A stretch of 64,000 nt of DNA from Apostichopus japonicus (GCF_037975245.1 NC_092583.1:3590764-3654763), one strand, 5' to 3'. Shown: positions 10,609 through 23,816, numbered from the stretch's first letter. Numbers and translations are program-made. The notes: generated by a model not told the origin, from the letters alone.

Positions 10609-11229
10609 TCCATGATATATAGTTTTCATATATCCCTTTCCATTTGACCGCACCAATTCCCACAAAATTGCAACATGATTCAAAAATTTGTCCAATTCAA
10701 ATTGGTTAATCCTACGTACTGTCTGTCCATATACTCCTCTATAGTGATCAACCACATAACAAAATCACCTTCATAATATTTCAAGTTCTAAAGGTCAGTT
10801 ACCTTTTTTGTCTGAATATTCAACAGACAATGAATCACTAAGTGCTATTAAATATAGCAACTACTTTAGCAGTCTTCATTATGCCATGATGGCTTTTAAT
10901 GTTTATCCTTTTTTTACTTTGACACAGACAGTTTCCATATCAATACACTATATATAGAATACTTCCTCTTTCCCAGTAGTCAGAAGCACACAAACAGTCA
11001 AGTCTCTGAATTCCTGGAAGCACGCCAAAGTCGTTTCCTAGGTTACTTAATAAACAAACAAAAACGAGCCATGCCCACAGAGATCATGAGGTGCATGTCC
11101 AACCTTTTCCATATAAGTTTCCATTCCATATTTCCATACTCTATGCAATAATTAACCACTCAGTATATATAGCAAAATTTGTCTCGTCAAAGATGGTCAC
11201 TACCGGCCAGGCTAAATACTCCAAGTATA

Positions 11230-11860
11230 TAACAAAGAACACTTTTTCGTTTTTAAAAGTGAAACGTCCATGTAAACATGGCTCTACAAACTTTCCAAGA
11301 ATAATGATATACTTTCCTAATTCTTATCGCTAGTATTATGATATCAAACGATAACCTTCATATGATTTGGTGTATGACATAATTATACAGAGATGATTAA
11401 AGATGTCTGCTTGGTAATTAACACACATAACTGACAATGCGTTGTTTCTATTCAATCAGTTCACTGTAATTAAGGGAAATTGTATTATCTGATTGAGATT
11501 ATTATTTGTCACCGTTAGTATCAGGTTAATCATCAAACTTTTTGAGATCAATCTTATTAATACTCGTATCGGTATCGAAAGGAATGTTTACTTCCAGCAT
11601 GAAAAATGCACAGGAAATCCAACTCATGATCATGTCCTCACCATAAATCATATGCAGCTGATCTATGCATGGAACAATTTTCTTTGAGTGACAGCGAAGA
11701 AACAATATTGGTTGGAGCAAATTTAACTATATATCTCACAATACGACTATATATTAAGCAATGTGCAAGGTATAGGCCGGTAAGGTACATATAAACTAGT
11801 AGTGTAGGCCATTAGGCTGTATTATGGGGGGTTTTCATTGTACAGTAACACTGGAGTGTT
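11230..11860 (+). repeat. Dispersed duplication, intact copy 2
   Basis: Uninterrupted counterpart of 6700-7110 plus 9650-9905. No open frame is kept between the copies. Confidence 0.85.
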
Positions 11861-11924
11861 TTTGGAATAGGCAGAATACCACAATTAGAGTAGTGCCTGT
11901 CCAGCCTGAGAGGTTAACCGTTGG

Positions 11925-12060
11925 GAAATAGCCCTAAAGTGACCTTCTGTTTTGATATTTTTGGGGCATTTTCTGAGTCATCACCATTCTTTTTGATGCT
12001 TGGATGTCGAAGTGAATAAAATAAGCAAATTTATGTTCAAGATATTTCGGCTTAGTCTGT
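11925..12060 (+). repeat. Dispersed repeat (GGGAAATAGCCCTAAAGTG family)
   Basis: Shares GGGAAATAGCCCTAAAGTG and TCATCACCATTCTTTTTGATG with 29440-29545. Nothing coding is seen. Confidence 0.7.
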
Positions 12061-12599
12061 CCGACATTTTTGTTTTTAGTTGGGGAAGATGAAGTTTTGT
12101 TTGAGTATTTTTTTAATGTCACTGCAAATCACATCTGGTGACCCCACTGCCTCACAGAAGAATACATTTTCAGTTTCATTGATGTTCAAGTTGCTGATAT
12201 CTGACAGACAATTGACAAGTGTTTCTTTTCGAATCCATATCCTATTATACAAAATCACATAATGAAACACAAAAGAATCTAATTTTAAAAACTTTTTAAC
12301 TAATAATTTTTCACCACAAAGACCACATATTGTCATGGTTGAAGTGGGTGGTTGTTTGATGACAATACTAGTTGTGACTATCAAAGTTCAAGTGTGTTTA
12401 ACTGTTAGATCACAGATTTGTGGGGGCAGCTACTCAAATTCCAAGAATCTGTCAAGGGTAGCAAGGGTATATGCACATGGAAAATGGAGTAGATCACTAA
12501 AAAAACAGGTACCTGTACAAATATAAAGTAGGGACACTAAAAGAAGCATATGGATAGGCTATACACTAATGTATATATATCAAAACAAATATAGATGGC

Positions 12600-12818
12600 A
12601 ATATTAATAATAATAATAATTAATGAGACTAATATAGTGCCAAATCAGTAAACAAAAGTCATTGCTCAAGGTGCTTTACAAAGAAAGTAAATTAATTTAC
12701 AAAAGAACAAGTGAAAAAATGGGTCTTAAGTAGACTTTTGAAAGTAGAAAGTTTATAGCATGTTCGAATGTGATCTGGTAACTTTGTTCCAGAGATAAGA
12801 CCCAGAGTATTCGAAGCT
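12600..12818 (+). mobile_element. AAT-tailed dispersed element (family also at 51841)
   Basis: Begins with an AAT microsatellite, then AGTGCCAAATCAGTAAACAA, TGCTCAAGGTGCTTTACA and GTGATCTGGTAAC. The same order is seen at 51841-52048. At that second site the paralogous segment near 45318 lacks it, so it is an inserted element. The class is unclear: non-autonomous and about 210 bp. Confidence 0.65.
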
Positions 12819-12959
12819 TCAATACACTGATGTATACATATGGCAAAACGTATAGATAAGCTATACACTAATGCATTTGATGTAATAACAGCATCAAAGT
12901 GGTCATTAGGTGGTGTATACATACATAGTATAATTGAACAGCAACACAGGCCTTTAATC

Positions 12960-14835
12960 TTCGCTATAATGAGCCGCTACCCTTATATATAACTCTCACA
13001 GTCAACAACACTGACACTGTTGTGAACAGGATAGGGAGGACTTGGTACCTGTATATGAATCATCACTGAAAGCAAACAAAACAAAACTTATTTATAGGTT
13101 TACACACTTATAATGCTGACATATATGCCCATGCACTGCTTTGGTTTTATAAAGTACAAAGGTCATACAGGCAAAGCCCAGAAGGGGAGACCAAACAAAC
13201 ACAAAATACTTGACAGGATATTATTCCTAACAATGGACTCAAACACAGACAGAGCTCTTGTGTACAGGGCAGTCAATTTAACAGTTATCTACATACTTTG
13301 TGTGTACATAAAACGTCTTCCCACATTGAATAAAACTGTGAACCAATGAGATGTCAGATGAAGGGATGCCATGTGGAACAAACTCTGCATAATATCTCCG
13401 CATATTAATTTGAAAATACACCTAGTAATTCAAATATAAACTCGTATTTATTATTAGCCAATCAGAAGGCTTAAATATACCTGGGTATTAATTCGAATAT
13501 AAACATGTATTACTTCGAATACATATGAGGATTATTATCGAATATATACAAGTATTAAATCATGCTGTTGTCTAGATCAAGTACAGTACGTTTGGCCTGG
13601 GTGTACGTCAATAGAGACTAACTTTGCAATTTCTCATTTGTTGCACTGGCGAAGGCTACAATGTGGATGAAAGCTATAATACATGCCAGTTATTGTCTGA
13701 TTTAATACACATAGTAATTCAAATTAATACGTGTATATATTCATATTAATACGAGGATATATTATGCTGTGTCTGTCCCATATGGCTTGCCATAGAATTG
13801 GAGTAATGTTTAGATAGCTTAATAGATTTGGGTTGGTTGGTTCTGGTGTCTTTTACATACATTCCATGTCCAGTCTACCAGTGCAGTGGATTAAGTATTC
13901 ATAGTTGAGAATATATTTAGTTGTAGCGTGATAATTTCATACATATAGTTCTTGGTATAATAGGTACGCTGTATTGGCCCCAAACATGCTAGATATTCAA
14001 ATATGGTCACCAATAGGTGACCAAAATTCTTAAACTGTTTTAATTACAACCTTCGAGGAAATTTTCCTCACTGGGACATTCAGTCATCTTGTGTGTTCTT
14101 TAAAAATGTCTGAAAACAATTTGGAGAATAAAGACCTCCACGAAAGTACTTTTTTGAAAACTTGAAGTAGTTGTAACATGCTATAATTTGGGGACTATAC
14201 TGGCTACCTTTAAGCTATTTGAAGATGCTATAATTTATCCTAGGTTTCTGCTAAGATGATGGTGAAGGAGATAGGGGGAGAGAAAGGGGAGGGAGGAGTT
14301 GGGATGTGTGTGTGCGGAGGGGGGGGGGCGAACAGCTAGAATAGCTATGACATCGAAGTCAGGTTTCTCACAAGGAGAGTATGTGTCATGTAGCTGTGTG
14401 TAGGGGAGAGCAGCTTTACCCAATATCCATTCTATTATCTCTCTAAACTATGTGTAAGACCAAAGATGATTGACACAGCTGAGTACCCTCACTGATTTTG
14501 TTTGTATAGATACCTATCTATAAACTTAATTTCATGTTGACACAAAGTAATGTTGACACATGTATAACGTGCTCGCTTTTGCGAACTATAAAAAGTCAAA
14601 TAAAAGGCACACTTCAGGGTTATGACTTCTGACGAATGTTTGAGCACACTTCATGTTTGGGGGCTTTGTTGATAACCTTTAACCTGTGTCTTCAGTCAGA
14701 ACTTGGTGTTTCACGGTAACACCCCATCGATCAAATATTCTTCCCCAATTCAAATGCATGTTAAGATTTGACAGCAGCATGCATACAAATAATGTTCTAG
14801 GTATCTAAACATCAGAGTAAATTAAGAAAACAGCC
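12960..14835. other. No gene recognised; AT-rich intergenic DNA
   Basis: Contains degenerate repeats of AATTCGAATATAAAC type at 13430-13560 and 13700-13765, and a purine-rich stretch with a G9 run near 14265-14330. No frame has convincing coding character. Confidence 0.6.
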
Positions 14836-14839
14836 CAAT

Positions 14840-14840
<1 letters not shown>

Positions 14841-14886
<46 letters not shown>
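14841..14886. repeat. (AT)n microsatellite
   Basis: About 46 bases of alternating AT with one TTTA interruption. Confidence 0.95.
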
Positions 14887-14888
<2 letters not shown>

Positions 14889-15539
14889 CTACTGTGCCTT
14901 ACTCAACCTTCCTCGAGTAGCTGCACATGTACAGAGATAATCACATGGAATTGTATTCTACTACGTTACCATTTGGCCTGGAGCTGCACTCCCCTTCACA
15001 ATTTTCATCCATCTATTAAATCCGTCATAAGCTATATGTATTTAATATGCCAAATTGCCAATCATAATGTTTTGATAGCCTAATCATCAAGAATTAGAGT
15101 ACTAAATTAGTGTATCGAGGACATATTAATTACCACACACTGATAATGACACCTCAGTGTGATAAATATAGTTTCCCAGTGGGAGAGATATGTGTCAGAA
15201 ATATATGTCATCCCTGCAAGATAATAGCTTGTTGATAGTGATTATCTATTAATTCACACACAGTGCGCACTTGTGGCAAAGACCACATGCAAACAGCTCT
15301 GCTGGTATATTGTATTTTGTGGTTGCAGGTTAAAGTATCGTCTCTCAAGGTGGAATTGCCAAATTTTTCAATTTAACCACAGAAAAATTAGTGTGCATGG
15401 TTTTGTTTACTAATATGTACACATATTTTCATGTATACAGTTGGGCATTATAATTTCTTCCTGGTACATTGTATGACAAAATGCCTCAATACTTACAGTG
15501 GTTTGAGTAATTTTATATAAGTATATAAGATTCTTAAGA

Positions 15540-15690
15540 TCTCTGGTGCAACTTCTACCCAATTATCTAGACTGCAAAATATTGCAGAACGCAGCTGCTC
15601 GAGTTGTTAACAGAGAGAATAAATATACACTGCCATACAATACTGAAAGAGCTGCATTGTTTACCTATAAATCTACCCCTGCCCCCCCCA
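15540..15690 (+). mobile_element. CR1/L2-like LINE RT fragment
   Basis: With frameshifts, the plus strand reads SGATSTQLSRLQNI, QNAAARVVNREN, then HTILKELHCLPIN. This is the conserved C-terminal block (LQ..QNAAARL... then LK.LHWLPI) of CR1/L2-type reverse transcriptases. The likely continuation, FKHHLKTHLF, appears at 16146-16180 just beyond the MITE at 15753, so that MITE probably interrupts the LINE. Confidence 0.75.
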
Positions 15691-15752
15691 CCCCCTTTGT
15701 GGAAATCATTTCCAGTAGGTAATAGGTCTCTGGACTCAAGCAATGGATCAGT

Positions 15753-16148
15753 TTAAAGGCATTACAGTGCTTTTTCCTAGGCATTGAAGATTCGCACCAA
15801 ACCGCGTGCGGCCATATGAATAAGTTAACTTTCTGTTGCTTGCAAGTGAAAGTGACGTTTTGTTCGTGTCGCTACAAAATGCAGACAGTAATGAAACGTG
15901 ATACCTTGTTATCTTTAGCTGGACCTGAGATATCCATCGCTGTATCGTTTGTATACTGTGCTGTGGGTATTGACCGTAACTGTTTGTACTGACTGTACAC
16001 TAGTGTCTAATTACCGACGGTAGCAAGCTGTGTGTGGAATTTCTGGGATCGATGGTGGTGTCTTACACTTCTGTTACACCTCATTCGAAACTAGGTCAGA
16101 TTACCGGCATTAGACGTTTCTTTTTGCCTGAATCTTCACACCCTTTAA
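15753..16148 (+). mobile_element. TTAA-flanked MITE, copy 1
   Basis: Bounded by TTAA on both sides. The inner ends GGCATTGAAGATTCGC and GAATCTTCACACCC are imperfect inverted repeats. The whole element recurs inverted at 32536-32913, sharing CTAGGTCAGATTACCGGCAT and GTTGCTTGCAAGTGA. A TTAA target suggests a piggyBac-like mobiliser. It codes for nothing. Confidence 0.75.
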
Positions 16149-16179
16149 ACATCATCTAAAAACTCATCTTTTTATTACA

Positions 16180-17990
16180 TTGTTATGAGATGAGATCTAT
16201 GTTAAGAGGATGGAGGATTATTGACCATACTCTATGAAAGTATGTTTTATTCTTGAGGAGGAATATTTGGTAAGAATTGGGAGATGATGGTGTCTCCAAT
16301 GTCAACACCGATGACCCCCCCATATGGATGGAGATATCAAGAGGGGCGGGGCAAGGAGGTTGCCGAATGAAAGGGGGATAATATAAATTATTTTCAATAC
16401 AAATGGTGTCACACAGAAACCTATAGTTTGAGGGTATTGCAATTAACCATACAAATATATATCATAAAATATTAACAGCTTTCTTCATATTTAAAGGTAG
16501 CTTTTTAATTTGAAATTTTCAAAAAATTTGTTTCTCTGACCTGTAGTTATAATCTATGATTGTTGAGGAATTAAAAATGATCCAAATTAAAACTTTTTTG
16601 AAAAAGTTTTTAACTAAAACTTGGACAAAAAAGGTCCTTATTAAGTAGACTTTTGCTAAAACCGAACAGACATATCAAAATTTAATATTGTTGTTTGTTT
16701 TACCCATAAGATAACCCGGAATATCATTTTCATTCACCAACAGGAAACAAGGAGAGTCTGTCAGAGTCTGTGATTGGTGGATTCGATAGATACGAGAGTC
16801 ATGTGACTGCCAATTAGTTGCCGTTTCCATACTGTCAGGTGATCTTTGGTGGTCTATGGTAAGTGTTCTGTACTGAATGTTCTATGTAATGGTGTCTACA
16901 CTGTAGACAAAGGCGGTGCAATTTAGCGCCGATATCGTTCTCCTTTCCTTGCCGTCCTTATATTTGGCAGGTATGCAATGTCATTTAATTTGTAGGGTAG
17001 AAAATTCTTTGTTGTGTTCGATTAAAACATTAGTAAAATCACATTAGCACACAATGCTACATTGAAATAAGCTAGCATTATCACCTCCAAATAGACCGAG
17101 GATTATACCCAGTTTTAGGTATAAATATTAGATAGATTGGAATGAATATATTAGTGCAAAGTTATAAACCCAAAACAAATCACAATAACTTTCTTGAAGT
17201 GCAAAGTCATAATAAAAACAATCTGACCATTACATGTCACCAATGTACAGCCTAATCTGCTTTCAGCAAAATGTTCACAAGATTACTAACATGATATCAT
17301 AACAATTAAACAAATAAATAGTTTGCCCTTCCTTTTTCTTACCTAAATACCTGAATTATCCATTGAAAGTTAACTTGATTTGTTCTTGAGGACACCATAA
17401 ATAAATTGCATAGAAGAGATGCATGAGTAAACTCTCCACATTAGTCAAATATTTCCCCATGTCGAACTGAGAACCTTCTTCCATATAGCATGATATCTGA
17501 TGACTTTTTTCAACCAATAAAAAGCCAGTTATGGCAGAAAGGTCAAAGGTTCTTGCATAGTAATGTGGCAAGGTCAGCAAACTTTCATATAGGTCTACCA
17601 ATACAACACACATTCTGTATAAAGGGTATAGATTTGTTACACAAATAAAGAGGACAGATGGAAAAGGGACATTAAGCTGATTATAAAGAGGTATTCAAGT
17701 GTGGCTAATTATCACGTTCAAGAAAGAAATTAAAACAGACGGATATAGTTTAATATCTGCCTGAAAGAGGAAGTTCTATCTACGACTAGACAAACAAAGT
17801 TCTGATTTCTTGAACTATTTGTATACTTAGTAAAATGATAAAGAATCACATATTCTACAACTTAATTCACAAAGATTAGCAATGACACTTCTTTGACACT
17901 ATGTAGTATTGGTTTGTTGCATATTAATCTTTCTTTGTTTATATATTTTTTTCTCTACTTATCAATGTCTTTGCTAATTTGGCTAAATAT
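16180..17990. other. No gene recognised
   Basis: AT-rich sequence with only short chance frames. A weak minus-strand frame at 17356-17613 has no splice or family support. Confidence 0.5.
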
Positions 17991-18199
17991 GGTTTTGATA
18001 TGTTCTGTTTAGTTTAGGGTCACCAGAATTGATGAAGTTTACTGTCAAGTTACAAGTTGAACACCCAGAATCATCATAAATTTTGATGATAAATTTACCA
18101 TCCCAAGCAGAAACCTCTTCAGGCAAATTACAACATGATGTAGGTCTAATTTTTTTCTTCTTCTCTCTTCAAATTCTGCGAGCAATTTTGTAAACAAAG

Positions 18200-18310
18200 T
18201 GGCTATTTTTACGACTAGGAGTAACAATCATTTCCGTTACGCATGCGCAGTTGCTTTAACGTGGCTATTTTTACGAATAGGAGTACTATTTTACGACCAG
18301 GAGTAACAAT
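18200..18310 (+). repeat. Short interspersed repeats around TTTTTACGACTAGGAGTA
   Basis: The word GGCTATTTTTACGA(C/A)TAGGAGTA occurs twice (18200-18226 and 18260-18286), and a shorter form, TTTTACGACCAGGAGTAACA, occurs at about 18289. This looks like part of a dispersed repeat next to the hairpin at 18355. Confidence 0.5.
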
Positions 18311-18354
18311 AATTTCCAGTTAGGGGTAGGGCTAGGGCTTGGGTGAGGGTTACC

Positions 18355-18388
18355 CCATGGAGCTATAAATCTGTTTATAGCTCCATGG
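18355..18388. repeat. Perfect 15-bp hairpin
   Basis: CCATGGAGCTATAAA, a four-base loop TCTG, then the exact reverse complement TTTATAGCTCCATGG. It may be the end of a foldback element or a structured site. No terminator T-run is directly attached. Confidence 0.85.
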
Positions 18389-19019
18389 ATTTGCTTTTTT
18401 TTACATTTTGAGATGAAGGAAATCCTTTTCAAATGCAGACAAACTGACATATCATGTTACACCCTCTATTGTTCAAGGTGAAATAACATTCAGTATTTAT
18501 AAACAATCCTAAAATAAAGTAAGCAAACAGTGCCACTTTAAAAAGAAAAAGAAAAAAAAAGTATATATACCATCATGTCATTGGTTTGCTTTTTAAAACA
18601 TTTTGAGGATGAAGGAATTCCTTTTCAAAGGCAGACAAACTGACATATCATGTTACACCCAGTATTGTGAAATGGTGAACAGTTCATATATAGATTGGTT
18701 CAATCTGTGTAAGTTTGCTGCTATAACTTCCTCTAGGCCATAGTAAATATAACTTGATCTCTAATTGCCAGCAAGTTTGGGTAATTTTGAAAGGGGTGGG
18801 TGTCTTTTCAGAAGTTCTGACCCACTTTTTCATACCACTCTCTCCTTATAATTGATACACTTAGAATTCTATAAATGTTGCAATATTGACACTTCTGAAA
18901 TTGTTCCTTTTTTTTAAGACTAGGGGCTATGGAATGGGAGGGGGGAGGAGAGGAGAGGGGGCTAGGGACTCCAAATATTTGCCTCTCCCCTTGAAACTGC
19001 TAGAATAATTTGATTATAG

Positions 19020-19275
19020 AAAATACATTCTGTCTGCCTTCCCCTTAGGTAGTGAGGGCAGTAGTGCAGAACAAAGCATAAACAGACTTTTGATGTGTGA
19101 CCTGATTATTTCACTTTAGCTTCGGCTTTGAGTACAAGGTTTCTGTATGCTGCTGTGTTGGACGAATCTAACCGTAACAGTAACGACCGACTTTGCGATC
19201 CACCTTTATAGTCGTTACCGACTTTGCAATACACGGTCCCCCTCACAATTTTGCAAGGTCTGTGGTAAAAGAGAC
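19020..19275 (+). repeat. Dispersed repeat, copy 1 (also at 52256)
   Basis: Shares GTGACCTGATTATTTCACTTT, TTCGGCTTTGAGTAC and ACAATTTTGCAAGGT with 52256-52510. No ends or target duplications could be fixed. Confidence 0.75.
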
Positions 19276-19559
19276 TTCATAGTTTTTCCTTTTTGGGAAA
19301 ACCAAAAACAGGAGGGTGTAATATGTATGAGTCATGACTGAGGCAGAACTGGAAGGTTTTGTGCCGAAATTGTTTCGTTTCTGTTTCTTCTTCATATTTT
19401 GAAAAAAGGAAAATGTAAACAGACCTATGAAATACATAACCTGTCTCTTCAAAACAGGAAATGATAACATTAAAGCTGTTTTGACTGTCTGTGTGAGAAA
19501 AAAACTTAGTGTGTACTAGCTGTCAACATCAAATATTTTTATGAGGTATGGGAGGTGCC

Positions 19560-19577
19560 ACCCCCCCCCCCCCCCCA
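19560..19577 (+). repeat. Poly-C run
   Basis: About 17 consecutive C; a low-complexity site. Confidence 0.9.
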
Positions 19578-19650
19578 TTCCCTCGAAAGGAGGCTATGTT
19601 AGTCATTGCTATTGATACAAAGATAGTTTAAATATAGATACAATTGTCAA

Positions 19651-19704
19651 TACCCAATTCTTCTTAGTTACTCTGTTACTATGGTAACAATGACTAAGAA
19701 TTGG
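19651..19704. repeat. Imperfect long palindrome
   Basis: CCAATTCTTCTTAGT and ACTAAGAATTGG pair around an inner palindrome GTTACTATGGTAAC, so the segment could form a cruciform. Confidence 0.7.
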
Positions 19705-19997
19705 TGAACCATGCCAATGATACCAGTCGTTGCTAATTGTAATATATTTGAATTAAGTTAATGGTGTTACCACAAATGTTTTGAAGTGGAGTGGAGATGG
19801 AGGATGGGGGGGATGGCAGGGGCCAGGGGGGTAGAGGTTGTGGTAACACAAGGATGAGGAATGACCCTTCATTACAATGGTTTACATATCAGACAAATAT
19901 TAGACATATGTTTTTTTTTGCTATTTCGAAAGGTCGCCCTCAGTTAATCGTTATACTTCCAGTACACTAGAATCCACTATATTTGCCTTTGTTTTAG

Positions 19998-20317
19998 GAT
20001 TTTAGAAAGAGAAAGAGAATCCATGACCATGTACTTCTCAATGTGGCTACACGAGATAACGAGGTTTAAAAAATATCCCCTCCTCTTTGTAATACACATA
20101 ATCGGACTGAAAATACATACTTTTCCTTGGAACTTTGAACCTATTTCTAACAATGACCTAATTCTTTATTGGGAGGTCACGACCTTTATTGATTCTGAAT
20201 ATTTCTCACATCCGTTTATTCGGTGTATAATATTTTCTTTCCGGATCCCCTTTTTCACAGTGTACTTTGGGAAGAGCTGCTACAAATCAGTCATAAGTTG
20301 GTCTAAATTGTTATTTG
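19998..20317 (+). CDS. Possible internal exon of an unknown membrane protein
   Basis: An acceptor CTTTGTTTTAG precedes a frame open for 106 codons, and the frame runs into a donor TTTG|GTAAGT. The peptide is rich in aromatic and aliphatic residues, with stretches such as YPLLFVIHIIGLKIHTFPW and IRCIIFSFRIPFFTVYFG that would suit membrane segments. It begins with one base completing a codon and ends one base into a codon. In DNA of this composition a frame of this length is expected a few times by chance, so the splice sites are the main support. No family recognised; partner exons not found. Confidence 0.2.
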
Positions 20318-20449
20318 GTAAGTTACATGTTTGATGACAAATTAGTATTAATTCCCCCCTCCCCCCCTCCCTCTTACATCCACCATAATACCTACTATAC
20401 TCACCAAACATGTTGAGACACATGGTGGTCTAAAACATTCTGTCTCATC

Positions 20450-20451
<2 letters not shown>

Positions 20452-20525
<74 letters not shown>

Positions 20526-20556
20526 ATATATATATAAATATATATACATATATATA

Positions 20557-20606
<50 letters not shown>
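20452..20606. repeat. Long (AT)n microsatellite
   Basis: About 155 bases of TA repeats with a few TTTA, CATA and CTA interruptions. A frame running through it is an artefact. Confidence 0.97.
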
Positions 20607-20608
<2 letters not shown>

Positions 20609-21632
20609 AGAAAGGGCAAGAGTGCTCAACTGGGCAGAACAATGGATACGTTTGGTTATTGAGGAACTTGAGTGACAGTATTTAAATGCACATGTTTAAA
20701 ATGATCATGTTCTCAATTTAATGACAGAAGTAACACATCCTGTTATGACTTGAAATGTACCCTCAACCTAATATCAATTTGCAGATATTGAACCACTGTT
20801 TGAACTTGAAATCAGAGACTTTAGGATACATACGCATTACACATGATAAAAGGAAACAAACCCACTGTGACTTTACTTCCTGGAGTATATATGTTAATTA
20901 AGGCAATTAAAAAAGTGAAATTGAAGCAGCCTGGTTACATTCATTCCACCAATCATATCAAATAAGGAACAAGATATTGCTAGGGAAGGGATTTTTAACT
21001 AACCAGTCAAAATAGTCTGGTAAATGCTTCAAGGTTGGTGAGAAATATAACCTTTACAAAAATAAATTCATATAACCTTTATAAATATAACCTTTGTAAA
21101 AACTAAGAATCATATGTCTCAAATGAAGCAAGCTGAATTCCCCGCCCCCCCCTTATGTAAATGTTGTCTGGTTCTAAGGCATGTTTGTTTTTCCTTTCAG
21201 AAGTTAGTTCTAGATGTCCTTTTCACCGCAAATTATGCAAATTATGGTTGTCATAAAAGTTACGAACACCATGCAAGCAGATCTTAGTTCTTAACGATAC
21301 AAAGAGTTGCTGTTAGGTGTGTTGTTATTAGCTTTAAAATTTTTAGTCACCAATTTAGCATACAGGGGCAATGATAATATATGCCCTTAAATGAGAAGCG
21401 TATAACATTAAAGAAAATCCATAGTTCAAACCAGGGAACTAGCTTTTTAAACTTTGTCAAATATAGCCCAGTGTGACCTTTAATAGGACACCTCTGGTAG
21501 ACCTATTTATTATCAAAACAAGTATTGTAAACAGAACCATGCAGTTTCCTACACAGAATAACCAGACAGACAAACAAAGGAATTCCTTAGGAATTCCCCT
21601 TTGTTTTTGTGTTTACAAGCAGGTGTCTCTCA

Positions 21633-21660
21633 CTCACACACACACGCACACACACACATG
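21633..21660 (+). repeat. (CA)n microsatellite
   Basis: About 28 bases of CA repeats with one G. Confidence 0.9.
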
Positions 21661-21809
21661 TAACACACCATCAAAACATCTCTTAGGTTCCTATTCCCTC
21701 CAGCAAGGAATCAAAAACTGATCTGAATTGATCTACTTTTTCTACGTTAACAGTTTCTTTGAAGACTTGAGGATCCATGAAACTGATCACCCCTCCAATA
21801 TTCGAATAT

Positions 21810-22290
21810 CGAATTAATAGCAATCTAAATGAACTTTGAGAGTAATAAGATACACCATCAATGTAGGTAATAAATGAGTAATTCAATCACAAGTTATGAT
21901 TACATAATTGATCTAGTTTCCCCAAAAATATCACAATTACTGGAGAATGAAACTATACTTTTTGTCCGCACAGGAATCTAAGAGATAAGGAATCAGAAAT
22001 GATAGCAATATGAAATTAACTTTTAGGGCATTAAGTTACACTACACCACGAATGTAGTTAAGAACTGGGTAATTGAATAAAAAAATGCATAATTGATGGT
22101 GTTCCTCCTAAATACCACAATTACTGGAGAATGAAACTATCTGAAATAATAGCAATGTAATGGAACTTCGGTGAGCATTAATTTAATACACTACACCATC
22201 TACAGTATGTAGATAAGAAAGGAGTCATTCAATGTTAATGATTGCATAATTGATGGTGTTTCCCCTGAAAATTCCGAAATTAGTTTTTGA
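21810..22290. repeat. Tandem array of about 150-185-bp units
   Basis: Three degenerate units each contain ATAGCAAT, a TACACCATC-type word, CATAATTGAT and TCACAATTACTGGAGAATGA or a relative. The distances between unit starts are about 185 and 147 bases. A minus-strand frame across part of it (21683-21886) has no independent support. Confidence 0.65.
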
Positions 22291-22299
22291 AAATCAAGG

Positions 22300-23660
22300 A
22301 CAAATAGAGACAGAAAAATTGGTCACTTGTTGAGGACATGTGATCTACAGCAAGCACCAGGGCATTACATGAAATCGAAACTACGTCAGCAGTCAGGGAA
22401 GTTATTGTTCCACCTCTATTCTCACCAACGATTTACGGATGGCTGCTCACAGCCCAACTAGTCATGACAAAAGCAAAAGGAACAGAGACACTTAATCTGA
22501 TATCGTCATTTGTGCCCAAAGATATATGCTAGACATTTCAAATAATGGTCACCAATTAAATGTACCACTTTTTTTTTTAGTAGGGTTTTAAGTTAAATCA
22601 GTCACCACAGTGTATCAATTACCTCGTGGAGACATTTATTCAGTTCATCTATATAAACAACCCTCAATTTTCCTGAAATATTGGTGGAGGTTAACTTGAA
22701 ATTTTGATCTTAAATTTAACAATCGAGATAAATAGCATTCTATAAAGGATGGCTGAGTACCTGGATTGTGATAGCATTTATAGCCATTTTATATCACATC
22801 ATGTTTAGATGACATTTCAGTTTCCTTTTGGATCACTAGAACCGTACCACCCACTCCCTCCCCTTCCCCTCCTCCACCCCCTCCCCTCCCCCACCAAACA
22901 CATATACATATTAAGCTAGAACAGTTCTATGCGTACTTAGGACTTTTCCAGACAATATGTTTTCTTACAATGCTTGGACCCCCTTTGCCACACCCCACCC
23001 ACTCTCAACTCCCTCGGCTGTCCCCTGCAATTGTCTAGCATTAATTTGACCTCTAACTTTTATCCTGCCCCTTTTCTTACCACTTTGCGATTAAATGTTG
23101 AATTTTTACGATATCATGCCTTCACAATTTAAGCATATCCCACCGACTGCCGCCCTTTGCTTCTGTTTTGAGTAGACCAGTTTATTCCTGCACATGCTTA
23201 ATGGGTGATCGATGGCTTTATTTATTTAAGCTCCATGCAAGTAGTATGTATATAAACAATCACGAAGCTCTTGCCTTTCGCAATCAAAATCATATGTTAA
23301 TAAAACATTATCAAGTAGTGTGAAACAAGTGTATAAAAAAAACAAACTTGACATAGTCAGGAAGTCACGGTATGAGCTCCCTTGAAATGTGACACCCCCG
23401 TAAAGCAATATTTGTATTAGGTAAGGGTAAACCAGGGCATATTTCAACTGCAGTTTCATGTTATATGGCTTCAATCAGTTTCTTATAACAGGAAAAAAAC
23501 AAAACACTGACCGGATGAGTGATGCACGGGGTGTGATGGAATCTCTGCTTGCCTAAGTATGTCCTGCACCAATGACATCTCAAAGTGTAATTCTCAAAAT
23601 TGGAATGCTACTTTAAATATAACTATAACAAGCTGTAAGCAGCATAGTTTTCTAGCATTT
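22300..23660. other. No gene recognised
   Basis: Unremarkable AT-rich DNA with a C-rich low-complexity stretch at about 22848-22895. No conserved frame or repeat identified. Confidence 0.5.
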
Positions 23661-23693
23661 CAGCTGGAGATTGATGGAGGAGAGGGGAGGCAA

Positions 23694-23758
23694 AGTGGGA
23701 GGGGAGGGGGATGGGAAGTGGGAGGGGGATGGGAAGTGGGAGGGGGATGGGAAGTGGG
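23694..23758 (+). repeat. G-rich 17-bp minisatellite
   Basis: The unit GGGATGGGAAGTGGGAG is repeated about 3.5 times. It has many G3-G5 runs and could form quadruplexes. It lies just beyond the stop codon of the minus-strand exon at 23817. Confidence 0.85.
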
Positions 23759-23816
23759 TTTTGTGGAATGGTGGGGCACTGGCGCATCTTATTGTCAATA
23801 TATACCTAACTTCACA

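Noticed and set aside
20445-20642. Open frame of alternating Ile/Tyr
   Set aside because: It is a translation of an (AT)n microsatellite.
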